From Aliishimia sp963922415 (lineage in GTDB: Bacteria > Pseudomonadota > Alphaproteobacteria > Rhodobacterales > Rhodobacteraceae): 21,959 nt of DNA. The first letter of the stretch is position 1. Each line of letters starts with the position of its first letter. Position numbers and translations under genes: made by a program. A model generated the notes under the pieces. That model saw only the letters and a program-made list of their open reading frames with translations, did no database searches and was not told the DNA's origin. Positions 6,251 through 14,099 of this stretch are shown one piece after another. The stretch spans positions 1 to 21,959 of the forward strand of contig CAWUIP010000050.1 of assembly GCA_963922415.1 (NCBI GenBank). Reading direction: 5' to 3'.

Positions 6251-9148
6251 CTATTTGTCGACCTTGAGGGCCGCGAGGGCCGCAAATGGGTTATCGGGAT
6301 CGATGGGCTTTTCTTTCTTAGGCGGGCGCGCTTCGAACTTGGCGGCCTTTGTGTTGGGTTTGCCACCACCTTTGCCCTTGCCTTGCGGGCGCTTGCCGCG
6401 CGGCTTTTGCTTGCCCTGGGCGTCACCACGCCCACGACCTTCACCGCCGCTCTGGTCGGCACGCCGGTCCCCACGCGCGCCCCGATTGCGGTTCGCGTTC
6501 GGGTTCCGCCCGCCCCAAGCGAAGGTGTAAAACACCTCGATTTCCGGCTCAGCAGGCGCTTCGGCGGCCTCGGTTGCGTCTGTGGCTTCGGGCGCTTCTG
6601 TGGGTTCGGGCGTGGCCGTGTCGGCCCCAGTGTCTTGCAAGGCGTCCGCAGGCGCCGCCGCATCGGCAGGCTCTGCCGTCACACTGGCCTCTGCCGCAGC
6701 CGCGTCTGCATCGCTTGCAGGCGCTTCCGCCGCGTCTGCGGGCGGTGTTGGCGTTGCTTTTACCTTGGGTCGCTCGCCCTTCTCGGCGCGATACCCCAGC
6801 CCTTGCATCAAATCGGCAAACTGTTCGAGCGTCATGCCCGTAATCGACAGCATGTCAGCGGTTGCCTCAAATCCCGCGCGCGTATCTTGCGCACGGATCA
6901 AGTCTGCCAACCGCTCTAGCATGTCGATGCGGATCGCGCGTTCCCCGGCGATGCGGTAGCCCGACATCGTATCGGCACCGGGCACCGGGTCGACACCGCA
7001 CGGGATTGTCACAAGGCCGGGCGGCGGCGCCTCAGGAAACACATCAAGTCCCTGCGCTAAGCTCCAGAGAACAAGGCGCAATCGCGTCGGCGCAGGCTTT
7101 AACAGAAGCGGCATGAAGATCGTAAACTGGCCAAAGCGCACACCATGCTTGCGCAAGAGCCCCCGTGCGTCCTGATCGAGCGCCTTCACGTCATCCGCCA
7201 CCGCACTGCGCGGCAGCACGGCAAACCCTTCGACAAGCTGAAACGCAAACCCTTTGGCCAGGCCTGTCAGCGTTTCGTCCTTTTGCATGGTCAGCATCGG
7301 CTCGAAGAGTGCGGCGATCTTGCGGTCGATGAAATGCTGCAAACGGCGCTGCACCTTTTCGGCAACCTCGGGGCCTGCGACGTCGTCCACAAAGACCTCG
7401 ACCCGCGGCTTGAGCGCCTCTTGGCCTGCAACAAGCTTGCCCACCGCCGACGTGCCCCACATCAACCCACCCTGTTCGGTGAAATCGATCTCGGTATCGG
7501 GCGCGTTGTAAAAGCGGTCTGCGCGCAAATGGAAATGCGGCGCCAGCGCCTGCAGGCTTGCCGTTTTCAGCGTTTTCGCCTCGGCGCCCGCTGCGGACTT
7601 GTCTTGTGTAAACCGAAAGCCATCCAGGCGACCTACAAATTCGCCTTCTACCGTCACGTCGCCGGTGTCACTCACCTCTGCCACCATGGCCTCCTTCTGG
7701 CCCAACCGCCGCAACAAAACCGATGTGCGCCGGTCGACAAATCTTTGCATCAATGCCGAATGCAAGGCATCCGATAGACGGTCTTCTACAGCGCGGGTCA
7801 CGTCCCGCCAATGGGAATTATCAGCCGTCCAGTCCCCGCGTTGCGCCACATAAGTCCACGTGCGGATAAAGGCGAGCCGTTTTGCGATTGCGTCAATGTC
7901 ACCATGGGTGTTGTCGATCCGCTTGACCTGCCGCGCGATCCAGTCGTCGGGGATCTGGCCGCGCTCGTGCAGGTGGCCGAAAATGACTTCCAGCAGGCCG
8001 GCATGTTCGGCATGGCTGATCCCACGAAAATCCGGAATACGGCACACATCCCACAGCAGCCGAACGGCAGGCCCCGACGTGGCGCGGGCCACAACCTCGG
8101 CGGATTGGCCAAGCGCTTTGAGCGCCAAAAGATCGTCGGCATCCCGCGCTTTGACGAGGATTTCGTCTTGCGGTGGGGCCTCTAAGCTGGCGACAAGCCG
8201 GTCGATAGAGCCAAATTCCAACTTAGAGTTGCGCCAGATCAGCTTTTTGAGCGGGGTGAACCGGTGCGACATGATCGCCTCGGCCACTTGATCATCCAGC
8301 GGCTGCGCGTCGCCGGTCACGCCAAAGGTGCCATCCCGCTGCCCACGCCCGGCCCGGCCTGCGATTTGCGCAAGTTCATTAGGCGCCAGGGTCCGCATAC
8401 GGCGCCCATCGAATTTGGCCAGCGACGAGAAGGCAACGTGATGGACATCCAGGTTCAGCCCCATGCCAATCGCATCCGTGGCGACGAGGTAGTCGACCTC
8501 GCCTGCCTGATACATCGCCACTTGCGCGTTGCGGGTCCGGGGGCTGAGCGCGCCCATCACCACCGCAGCACCGCCTTTTTGGCGTTTGAGGAGTTCGGCC
8601 ATCGCGTAAACCGAATCAACCGAGAACCCGACAATCGCCGACCGCCCCGGCATGCGGGAGGTCTTTTTGGAGCCTGTGTAAAGAAGCGTCGACATCCGTT
8701 CGCGCCGGATAAAGCTCACCTCAGGGATGAGCGCCTGGATAGGTCCGCGCATCGTGTCGGCGCCCAGAAAGAGGGTTTCGTGCAGGCCGCGCGCGCGCAG
8801 GAGCCGGTCGGTAAAGACATGCCCACGCTCGGGATCGGCGCAGAGCTGGATTTCGTCAACCGCGAGGAAATCAACGCCCATGCCTTCGGGCATCGCCTCG
8901 ACCGTGCAGACCCAATACTGCGTGCGTGGCGGGACGATACGCTCTTCACCCGTGACCAAGGCCACAACTGACGGGCCGCGCAATTCGACGATCCGGTCAT
9001 AGACTTCCCGCGCCAAAAGGCGCAGCGGCAGGCCGATCACACCTGTGCGGTGGCCCAGCATACGCTCGATCGCGTAAGTCGTTTTGCCGGTATTGGTGGG
9101 GCCAAGCACCCCCACGACCCGAGCGTTGTGACGCACCTTGGTCCTCAT
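6251..9148 (-). CDS. SUV3-like DExH RNA helicase with low-complexity basic tail
   Basis: A 965-residue superfamily 2 helicase of the mitochondrial SUV3 type found in alphaproteobacteria, expected to unwind RNA for degradation or ribosome-related processing. Motifs are Walker A GPTNTGKTT (16-24), motif II DEIQ (98-101, as in SUV3 rather than DEAD/DEAH), motif V VATDAIGMGLNL (222-233) and motif VI QIAGRAGRG (261-269). A long middle region matches the helicase C-terminal part. From about residue 795 an Ala/Glu/Asp/Pro-rich linker is followed, from about 877, by a Gly/Arg/Lys/Asn-rich tail, a likely unstructured RNA-binding arm, and then NPFAALAALK at the end. ATG 9148 has no clear ribosome site. 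It is divergent from trmB and first in a block with the S4 protein and fdxA. Confidence 0.93.
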   Translation of the reverse strand: MRTKVRHNARVVGVLGPTNTGKTTYAIERMLGHRTGVIGLPLRLLAREVYDRIVELRGPSVVALVTGEERIVPPRTQYWVCTVEAMPEGMGVDFLAVDEIQLCADPERGHVFTDRLLRARGLHETLFLGADTMRGPIQALIPEVSFIRRERMSTLLYTGSKKTSRMPGRSAIVGFSVDSVYAMAELLKRQKGGAAVVMGALSPRTRNAQVAMYQAGEVDYLVATDAIGMGLNLDVHHVAFSSLAKFDGRRMRTLAPNELAQIAGRAGRGQRDGTFGVTGDAQPLDDQVAEAIMSHRFTPLKKLIWRNSKLEFGSIDRLVASLEAPPQDEILVKARDADDLLALKALGQSAEVVARATSGPAVRLLWDVCRIPDFRGISHAEHAGLLEVIFGHLHERGQIPDDWIARQVKRIDNTHGDIDAIAKRLAFIRTWTYVAQRGDWTADNSHWRDVTRAVEDRLSDALHSALMQRFVDRRTSVLLRRLGQKEAMVAEVSDTGDVTVEGEFVGRLDGFRFTQDKSAAGAEAKTLKTASLQALAPHFHLRADRFYNAPDTEIDFTEQGGLMWGTSAVGKLVAGQEALKPRVEVFVDDVAGPEVAEKVQRRLQHFIDRKIAALFEPMLTMQKDETLTGLAKGFAFQLVEGFAVLPRSAVADDVKALDQDARGLLRKHGVRFGQFTIFMPLLLKPAPTRLRLVLWSLAQGLDVFPEAPPPGLVTIPCGVDPVPGADTMSGYRIAGERAIRIDMLERLADLIRAQDTRAGFEATADMLSITGMTLEQFADLMQGLGYRAEKGERPKVKATPTPPADAAEAPASDADAAAAEASVTAEPADAAAPADALQDTGADTATPEPTEAPEATDATEAAEAPAEPEIEVFYTFAWGGRNPNANRNRGARGDRRADQSGGEGRGRGDAQGKQKPRGKRPQGKGKGGGKPNTKAAKFEARPPKKEKPIDPDNPFAALAALKVDK

Positions 9149-9255
9149 GGGTTAGGATCGTCCCGTCATACCCGTGTGCGGGAAGCGCTGCAATCTGTTC
9201 TGCATGCATGTGCCACACCTTGAGCCTGCTTGCCGCAACCGCTAGAGGGCGCGCC

Positions 9256-9960
9256 ATGACGGATCCAACCCGCCCGCACCGCAACTTCTATGGCCGCCGC
9301 CGGGGCAAGCACCTCAAGGCCAGCCAAGAGCGATACATAGATGAAGACCTGGCCGCTTTGTCGCCCGGACAGGTGGGTTGGGACGTGAACCCAGCCCGTC
9401 AGCCCCTTGATTTAAAGTCCCTTTTCGGGGACCTACCTGTCTGGTTGGAGATTGGGTTCGGCGGGGGCGAGCACTTGGTGCATCAGGCCGCCCGAAACCC
9501 AGATGTGGGAATTATCGGCTGCGAACCATACATCAACGGCGTCGCGATGCTCTTGGGCAAAATCCGCAAAGCGGGTGTGACCAATCTGCGCGTCTATCCC
9601 GGCGATGCGCGTGATCTGATGGATGTGCTGCCCGCTGGGTCCATCGCCAAGGCTTTTCTCCTCTACCCCGATCCTTGGCCAAAAGCACGGCACCACCGCC
9701 GCCGCTTCGTCACACCAGAGCATCTGGCGCCGCTCCACTCTGTTTTGGCAGCAGACGCTGAGTTTCGCATCGCCACGGACATTCCAGACTATGTCCGCCA
9801 AACATTGCTTGAGGTCCCCGCGGCGGGGTTCTCTTGGCTGGCGGACGGCCCGCAAGACTGGCGCAGGCCATGGGCCGATTGGCTGTCGACGCGATACGAG
9901 CAAAAAGCGCTGCGCGAAGACCGCGTGCCACACTACATGACGTTCCAGAAAAACGGCTGA
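9256..9960 (+). CDS. trmB: tRNA (guanine-N7-)-methyltransferase
   Basis: TrmB methylates G46 in the variable loop of tRNAs using S-adenosylmethionine. It has 234 residues. Seen: the N-terminal basic NFYGRRRGK segment (10-18), the SAM-binding loop EIGFGGGEHL (65-74), the acidic GCEPYINGV strand (88-96), and the signature PDPWPKARHHRRR (128-140). The C-terminal part contains TDIPDY and the STRYEQKA stretch that recognises tRNA. The start at ATG 9256 is chosen because the preceding in-frame codons (to 9208) lack homology and GAGGG lies at 9245-9249. It is divergent from the helicase gene across about 107 bp. Confidence 0.95.
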   Translation: MTDPTRPHRNFYGRRRGKHLKASQERYIDEDLAALSPGQVGWDVNPARQPLDLKSLFGDLPVWLEIGFGGGEHLVHQAARNPDVGIIGCEPYINGVAMLLGKIRKAGVTNLRVYPGDARDLMDVLPAGSIAKAFLLYPDPWPKARHHRRRFVTPEHLAPLHSVLAADAEFRIATDIPDYVRQTLLEVPAAGFSWLADGPQDWRRPWADWLSTRYEQKALREDRVPHYMTFQKNG

Positions 9961-10061
9961 CCGCCACAAAAAACTTTACGCGCGCAAATTTTTATGGTGT
10001 GGACTGACGCGATTGCGGTTTTGCATCTTGTCGAATTACGCGCGCTTTCGGGAGGCCCAGT

Positions 10062-11003
10062 ATGATCCTAGTTGGTGGTGAAAACCTCATAGATTTTGTG
10101 CAGGACGAAAGCGCCAACGGCTTGCCGCGCTATGTGGCAAACCCGGGAGGCTCTCCGTACAATGTGGCAATGGCGGTGGGACGCCAAGATGTGCCCGTCG
10201 GCTACCTTACACCGATTTCCTCGGACAGTTTGGGTGATTTGATGGCAGCGCGCTTGGTTGAAAGCGGTGTCACACTCTTAGGACCACGCGCGGCACAACC
10301 CAGTTCGCTGGCCGTCGTGTCGCTGACGGCGGGTGTTGCGTCTTATGGATTTTACCGAGAAGACACGGCAGAGCGGCAGGTCACTCAGTCCATTTTGACC
10401 GCACCGGCTGGTGCAAAGGCCTTTCATATCGGGTCTTTGGCGCTAACCGGGGGCGAGGATGCCGCGCTCTGGGAAGCATTTTGGGAGGAGAGCCGCGCAG
10501 CAGGTCGGTTTACCTCACTCGACCCAAACGTTCGCGCCGCGTTCATCAAAGACAAAGATGCGTATCTCGCACGCATCACGCGCATGGCGGCAGGCGCGGA
10601 CCTCTTGAAGCTGAGCGATGAAGATCTTGAATATCTCTACCCGGACCTTAACCAGGCTGAGGGTCTCGCAAAGCTGCACCGCCTTAACCCGAGCGCTCTG
10701 ACGGTCTTGACCAAAGGCGAAGGCGGCGCAGAAGCCTGGTTGAACGATCTAAGCGTTACTGCGCCTGCGAGACGTGCTGAACCATTTGCAGACACGGTCG
10801 GCGCTGGGGACACGTTTGCGGGGACTTTGCTGGCCGAATTGCATGGGCTGGGACGGATGGAGGCAGGTCGCACGTGTGACCTGGACCGCAATACGCTCCA
10901 AACACTTTTGGACACGGCGGCGCGCGCCGCGGCAATCAATTGCACCCGCTCCGGCTGCAACCCGCCAACACGCACAGAACTCCACCCGGCGGCAGCCGAC
11001 TAA
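10062..11003 (+). CDS. PfkB-family carbohydrate kinase, probable fructokinase
   Basis: A ribokinase/PfkB-fold sugar kinase of 313 residues that phosphorylates a monosaccharide with ATP. Seen: the N-terminal family motif NPGGSPYNVA (27-36) and the C-terminal signature DTVGAGDTF (244-252) with catalytic base D250, an anion hole formed by GAGD. Its short form and GGSPYNVA match fructokinase-type members best; adenosine or KDG kinase is less likely. ATG 10062 has a strong GGGAGG at 10050-10055. The last 4 bp overlap the convergent LysR gene. The ABC importer lies beyond LysR, so a link to its substrate is possible but not shown. Confidence 0.9.
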   Translation: MILVGGENLIDFVQDESANGLPRYVANPGGSPYNVAMAVGRQDVPVGYLTPISSDSLGDLMAARLVESGVTLLGPRAAQPSSLAVVSLTAGVASYGFYREDTAERQVTQSILTAPAGAKAFHIGSLALTGGEDAALWEAFWEESRAAGRFTSLDPNVRAAFIKDKDAYLARITRMAAGADLLKLSDEDLEYLYPDLNQAEGLAKLHRLNPSALTVLTKGEGGAEAWLNDLSVTAPARRAEPFADTVGAGDTFAGTLLAELHGLGRMEAGRTCDLDRNTLQTLLDTAARAAAINCTRSGCNPPTRTELHPAAAD

Positions 11004-11872
11004 CGCGACGTCGCCTCGGCAACTTCGGCAAAAGCGGCAATAAGGCGCAACCGCGCGCGGTCCTTTGGGGCGACAAAAGACGTTTCATAAGTTTGGTCCA
11101 ACTCGTGCACGGGCAGCTCGACCATTGCATCGTTCAAAAGGCTGCTTTCTTGCAGAAATATCGCGATCCCAATGCCTTGCATTACTGCCTCGCACATAAC
11201 CGGGAACGTCGTCGTTCGGATCACGCGCGGCAAGGTCAGACCCAGTTCGCGCAACTTCGTTGAGACCACCCGCTCGGTCAGCGATCCCAACTCGGGCAAG
11301 ATCACAGTGTGCTCGGTGAGTTCATGCAACGAAAGCGCGCCGCGCCCGGCCAGTGCATGTTCTTTCGGCACATATGCGACGTAGCGCGTCTCGTGCACTT
11401 TTGTGCAAATCCAGTCTTCTGACGGGGGCGCAGACGTAATAAGGCCGATATCTGCCAGCCGGTCACGGATCATTCGGGTCGCCGTTGTCCAATCATGAAG
11501 CCCAAAGTCGATACGTACGTCCGGGTACCGCCGTCCAAACGCACCAATGATCTTCAGCGCCGGCTGTGGGGCGTTGGCAATGACTTTCAGGTACCCTTTG
11601 TTGAGCGCCGCAAACCCCTCTAACTGCTCAGAAATTGTCGTTTGCAAGGTCACGAGCCTGTCGGCAAGGTCATAGAATTCCTCGCCTGTGCGCGTCAAAG
11701 TCACCCCGTCGCGCCCCCGGATCACAATTTGCGCGCCCACTTGCTCTTCGAGTTTTGCAATGTGCTGCGTAACGGTGGACTGCGTGACCCCTAAGCGCGC
11801 CGCTGCCGCTGAAAAGGAGCCTTCTCGGACCACGTAGGCGAAGGCCATGAACTGATGGTGATTGGTGCGCAT
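11000..11872 (-). CDS. LysR-family transcriptional regulator
   Basis: A 290-residue LTTR. The N-terminal winged helix-turn-helix (about residues 7-65) shows SFSAAAARLGVTQSTVTQHIAKLE and the following wing with GRDGVTLTRTGEEFYD. The effector-binding domain (about 90-285) shows the usual IGAFGRRYPDVRIDFG, ADIGLITSAPP and EAVMQGIGIAIF segments. ATG 11872 is chosen because AAGGA lies 8 nt upstream; the longer frame to 11905 would cover the operator region. It is transcribed divergently from the ABC importer operon, the classical arrangement for a LysR regulator of that operon, and its 3' end overlaps the sugar-kinase gene by 4 bp. Confidence 0.94.
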   Translation of the reverse strand: MRTNHHQFMAFAYVVREGSFSAAAARLGVTQSTVTQHIAKLEEQVGAQIVIRGRDGVTLTRTGEEFYDLADRLVTLQTTISEQLEGFAALNKGYLKVIANAPQPALKIIGAFGRRYPDVRIDFGLHDWTTATRMIRDRLADIGLITSAPPSEDWICTKVHETRYVAYVPKEHALAGRGALSLHELTEHTVILPELGSLTERVVSTKLRELGLTLPRVIRTTTFPVMCEAVMQGIGIAIFLQESSLLNDAMVELPVHELDQTYETSFVAPKDRARLRLIAAFAEVAEATSR

Positions 11873-11907
11873 CGGTGTTCCTTTCGACAGATCAGAACCT
11901 ATCACGC

Positions 11908-11933
11908 ATTAGTCTCACTAATATGACGTCATA
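11908..11933. promoter_or_regulatory. Two abutting palindromes, candidate LysR operator
   Basis: ATTAGT-ctc-ACTAAT (11908-11922) fits the LysR T-N11-A box rule (TTA...TAA core). It is directly followed by a perfect 12-bp palindrome TATGACGTCATA (11922-11933). Both lie in the 110-bp spacer between the LysR gene and the ABC ATPase gene, 36-50 bp upstream of the LysR ATG and 50-75 bp upstream of the ATPase ATG. The first fits the recognition site; the second could be the activation site or a site for another factor. Confidence 0.55.
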
Positions 11934-11982
11934 AATTTGTGGCTCAGGCCAATTACGCCAGGGGCATCGGTTGGAGAATCGC

Positions 11983-13125
11983 ATGGCTAGGCTAGAGCTT
12001 GAAGGGATCACAAAGTCCTTTGGCAGCACCGACGTGCTGAAGGGTATCACGCTCGATATTGCCGATGGTGAATTCGTTTCGTTGGTGGGGCCATCGGGAT
12101 GCGGAAAGTCGACCTTGCTGCGGATCATCGCAGGGCTCGAAGACCAAAGCGCAGGCAAGATCACGATCGCGGGCACCTCGGTTGCCGGGGTCCGCGCGGC
12201 CGACCGCAACTTGTCGATGGTGTTTCAATCCTACGCACTCTACCCGCATTTAACCGTGGCAGAAAACATCGCAGTGCCCTTGAGAATGCGCCAGCTGTCG
12301 ACCCTGCAGCGCTTGCCGGTTGTCGGACGCTTCTTACCCGGCGCCAAAGCACGTTATGCAGACATAAACGCAGCCGTCCTGCAGGCGGCTGAGACGTTGG
12401 AAATCGATCAGCTTTTGGACCGAAAACCAGGGCAGCTTTCCGGCGGTCAGCGGCAGCGCGTCGCGCTTGGGCGGGCCTTAGTGCGGGATCCTGCTGCGTT
12501 TCTGCTGGACGAGCCTCTTTCAAACCTGGATGCGAAGCTGCGCGTTCAGACCCGCGCGGAGATCGCTGAATTGCATCGGCGGCTGGGCGCGACCTTTGTC
12601 TATGTGACCCATGACCAGGTTGAAGCGATGACGATGTCCAGCCGGATTGCGGTCATGATGTCCGGCGAAATCCTTCAATGCGCAGCCCCCGAGATTGTCT
12701 ACGAAGACCCCGAAGACATCCGCGTCGCCGAGTTCATTGGCTCGCCAAAGATCAACATCGTGCCGACCGAAACTCAAAATGGGAAGCTCGCGCTCTTGGG
12801 ACGCGATATCGGCGTCGCCGCACCCGGTGACGGAGCCCGGATTGGCCTACGCCCTGAGCATTTGCGGCTGGCAGGCGCGTCTGCCCGCTTGACCGGGGTG
12901 GTGGCCCATATGGAAAACTTGGGGAGCGAACTTTTTGCGCAGATCGCAGTGCCCGGCCTTGAGAACAGGTTGACCCTGCGCGCCGACGCGAAAGACCGCA
13001 GCCGCGTGCAAACCGGAGCGACTTTGGGCATCGATTTCGACCCGTCCGATGTGTTGATCTTCGACGCGAACGGCAAGCGTGCACGCCGCGCAGAGATCGC
13101 CCAGCCGCAGCCGGAAGTGGCCTGA
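11983..13125 (+). CDS. ABC transporter ATP-binding protein, MalK/UgpC type
   Basis: The 380-residue ATPase of a CUT1-type importer. Motifs in order: Walker A GPSGCGKST (36-44), Q-loop Q82, signature LSGGQRQRVALGRA (152-165), Walker B AAFLLDEP (171-178) and H-loop H210 in VTHDQVEAMTMS. A TOBE/OB-like regulatory domain follows from about residue 235 with GLRPEHL. An extra stretch of about 25 residues (105-130, LSTLQRLPVVGRFLPGAKAR) between Q-loop and signature is longer than in E. coli MalK. ATG 11983 has GGAG at 11973-11976; the in-frame TTG at 11971 is less likely. It is the first gene of the importer operon; its TGA shares one base with the next ATG (TGATG, 13123-13127). Confidence 0.95.
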   Translation: MARLELEGITKSFGSTDVLKGITLDIADGEFVSLVGPSGCGKSTLLRIIAGLEDQSAGKITIAGTSVAGVRAADRNLSMVFQSYALYPHLTVAENIAVPLRMRQLSTLQRLPVVGRFLPGAKARYADINAAVLQAAETLEIDQLLDRKPGQLSGGQRQRVALGRALVRDPAAFLLDEPLSNLDAKLRVQTRAEIAELHRRLGATFVYVTHDQVEAMTMSSRIAVMMSGEILQCAAPEIVYEDPEDIRVAEFIGSPKINIVPTETQNGKLALLGRDIGVAAPGDGARIGLRPEHLRLAGASARLTGVVAHMENLGSELFAQIAVPGLENRLTLRADAKDRSRVQTGATLGIDFDPSDVLIFDANGKRARRAEIAQPQPEVA

Positions 13126-14099
13126 TGGCGTCAGACAAGCTCCCTCAAGCCGTCCCAACTTCGGCATCATCGGACGTGTTGCAGCGCCGGACGGCTTGGT
13201 GGCTGACCGCGCCGGCGCTTGCCCTGATGGTGCTGATCTTGTTGGTGCCGGTCTCTGTCGCGGGGGTTTTGTCCTTTTCAAACTACTCGCTCGGCAACCC
13301 AGGGTTCGACTGGGTCGGCTGGAAAAACTACGACCGCCTCTTTAACCGTTCGACTTATGAAAAGATGTTCATCGCCACCTTTACCTACGTGGTGACGGTC
13401 GTTCCAATCTCGGTCGCACTCGGACTTGGCGCGGCACTCCTGATCAACTCGCTGGGGCGCATTGGCGACATCTACAAGACAATCTACTTTCTGCCTGTGA
13501 TGGCCACACTGTTGGCGATGGCCATCGCGTGGGAATTCATGCTGCACCCGTCGATCGGGATGATCAACCGAACGCTTGAAATGGGCTGCGGGACTTTCCT
13601 GGAACACATTTGGCCGTTCCTGCGCAACGGCTGTGCTGATCGCTTCCCTGTCTGGCTCGGCGAGAAACGCTACGCGATTTGGGTCATTTGCTTCATCGGC
13701 ATTTGGCAAGGTTTTGGGTTCAACATGGTCCTTTACCTTGCGGGGCTGACAGGCGTGCACCGCGAACTGTATCATGCGGCCGAGATGGACGGTGCCAAAA
13801 GCGGCTGGGAACGTTTCCGCCTGGTCACTTGGCCCGCACTCGGTCCCACGACGGTCTTTGTTGTGACCATCTCGTGCATCCGCGCCTTCCAAGTCTTTGA
13901 CACGATCGAAGCCTTTTGGCCGCAAGGGGGTGGGCCCAACAAGTCAACATACGTGATGATGTTCGCCATCTTCGAAAAGGGCATTCAGCAAAACCTGATT
14001 GGCATCGGATCGGCGATTACGATGCTGTTTTTGGTCTTTGTCATGTTTTTGACGTTGATCCAGCGCTGGTTGGTCGAACGTAAGGTGCATTACGGATGA
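13125..14099 (+). CDS. ABC transporter permease, MalF/UgpA type
   Basis: A 324-residue inner-membrane permease with about six helices, the first at 27-50. The cytoplasmic EAA loop that docks on the ATPase reads YHAAEMDGAKSGWERFRLVTWP (about 216-237). An unusual hydrophilic segment near 143-180 between helices carries two cysteines, C155 and C170, and is likely extracytoplasmic. Start ATG 13125 overlaps the ATPase stop, and the stop overlaps the next permease start (ATGA, 14096-14099), which indicates translational coupling. The substrate cannot be read from the permease alone. Confidence 0.94.
   Translation: MASDKLPQAVPTSASSDVLQRRTAWWLTAPALALMVLILLVPVSVAGVLSFSNYSLGNPGFDWVGWKNYDRLFNRSTYEKMFIATFTYVVTVVPISVALGLGAALLINSLGRIGDIYKTIYFLPVMATLLAMAIAWEFMLHPSIGMINRTLEMGCGTFLEHIWPFLRNGCADRFPVWLGEKRYAIWVICFIGIWQGFGFNMVLYLAGLTGVHRELYHAAEMDGAKSGWERFRLVTWPALGPTTVFVVTISCIRAFQVFDTIEAFWPQGGGPNKSTYVMMFAIFEKGIQQNLIGIGSAITMLFLVFVMFLTLIQRWLVERKVHYG

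Noticed and set aside
9167..9183. Small CCCG-TGTG-CGGG hairpin in the helicase/trmB spacer
   Set aside because: A 4-bp stem is too weak to support a function.
9976..10045. Direct repeat TTACGCGCGC at 9976-9985 and 10036-10045 upstream of the sugar-kinase gene
   Set aside because: Only 10 bp, GC-rich and found twice; it could be a regulator half-site but chance cannot be excluded and no promoter could be placed beside it.
11922..11933. TGACGTCA core as a cAMP-response element tied to the cyclase
   Set aside because: That sequence is a eukaryotic CREB site; in bacteria CRP recognises TGTGA-N6-TCACA, which is not present here. A palindromic operator for an unidentified factor is the simpler reading.
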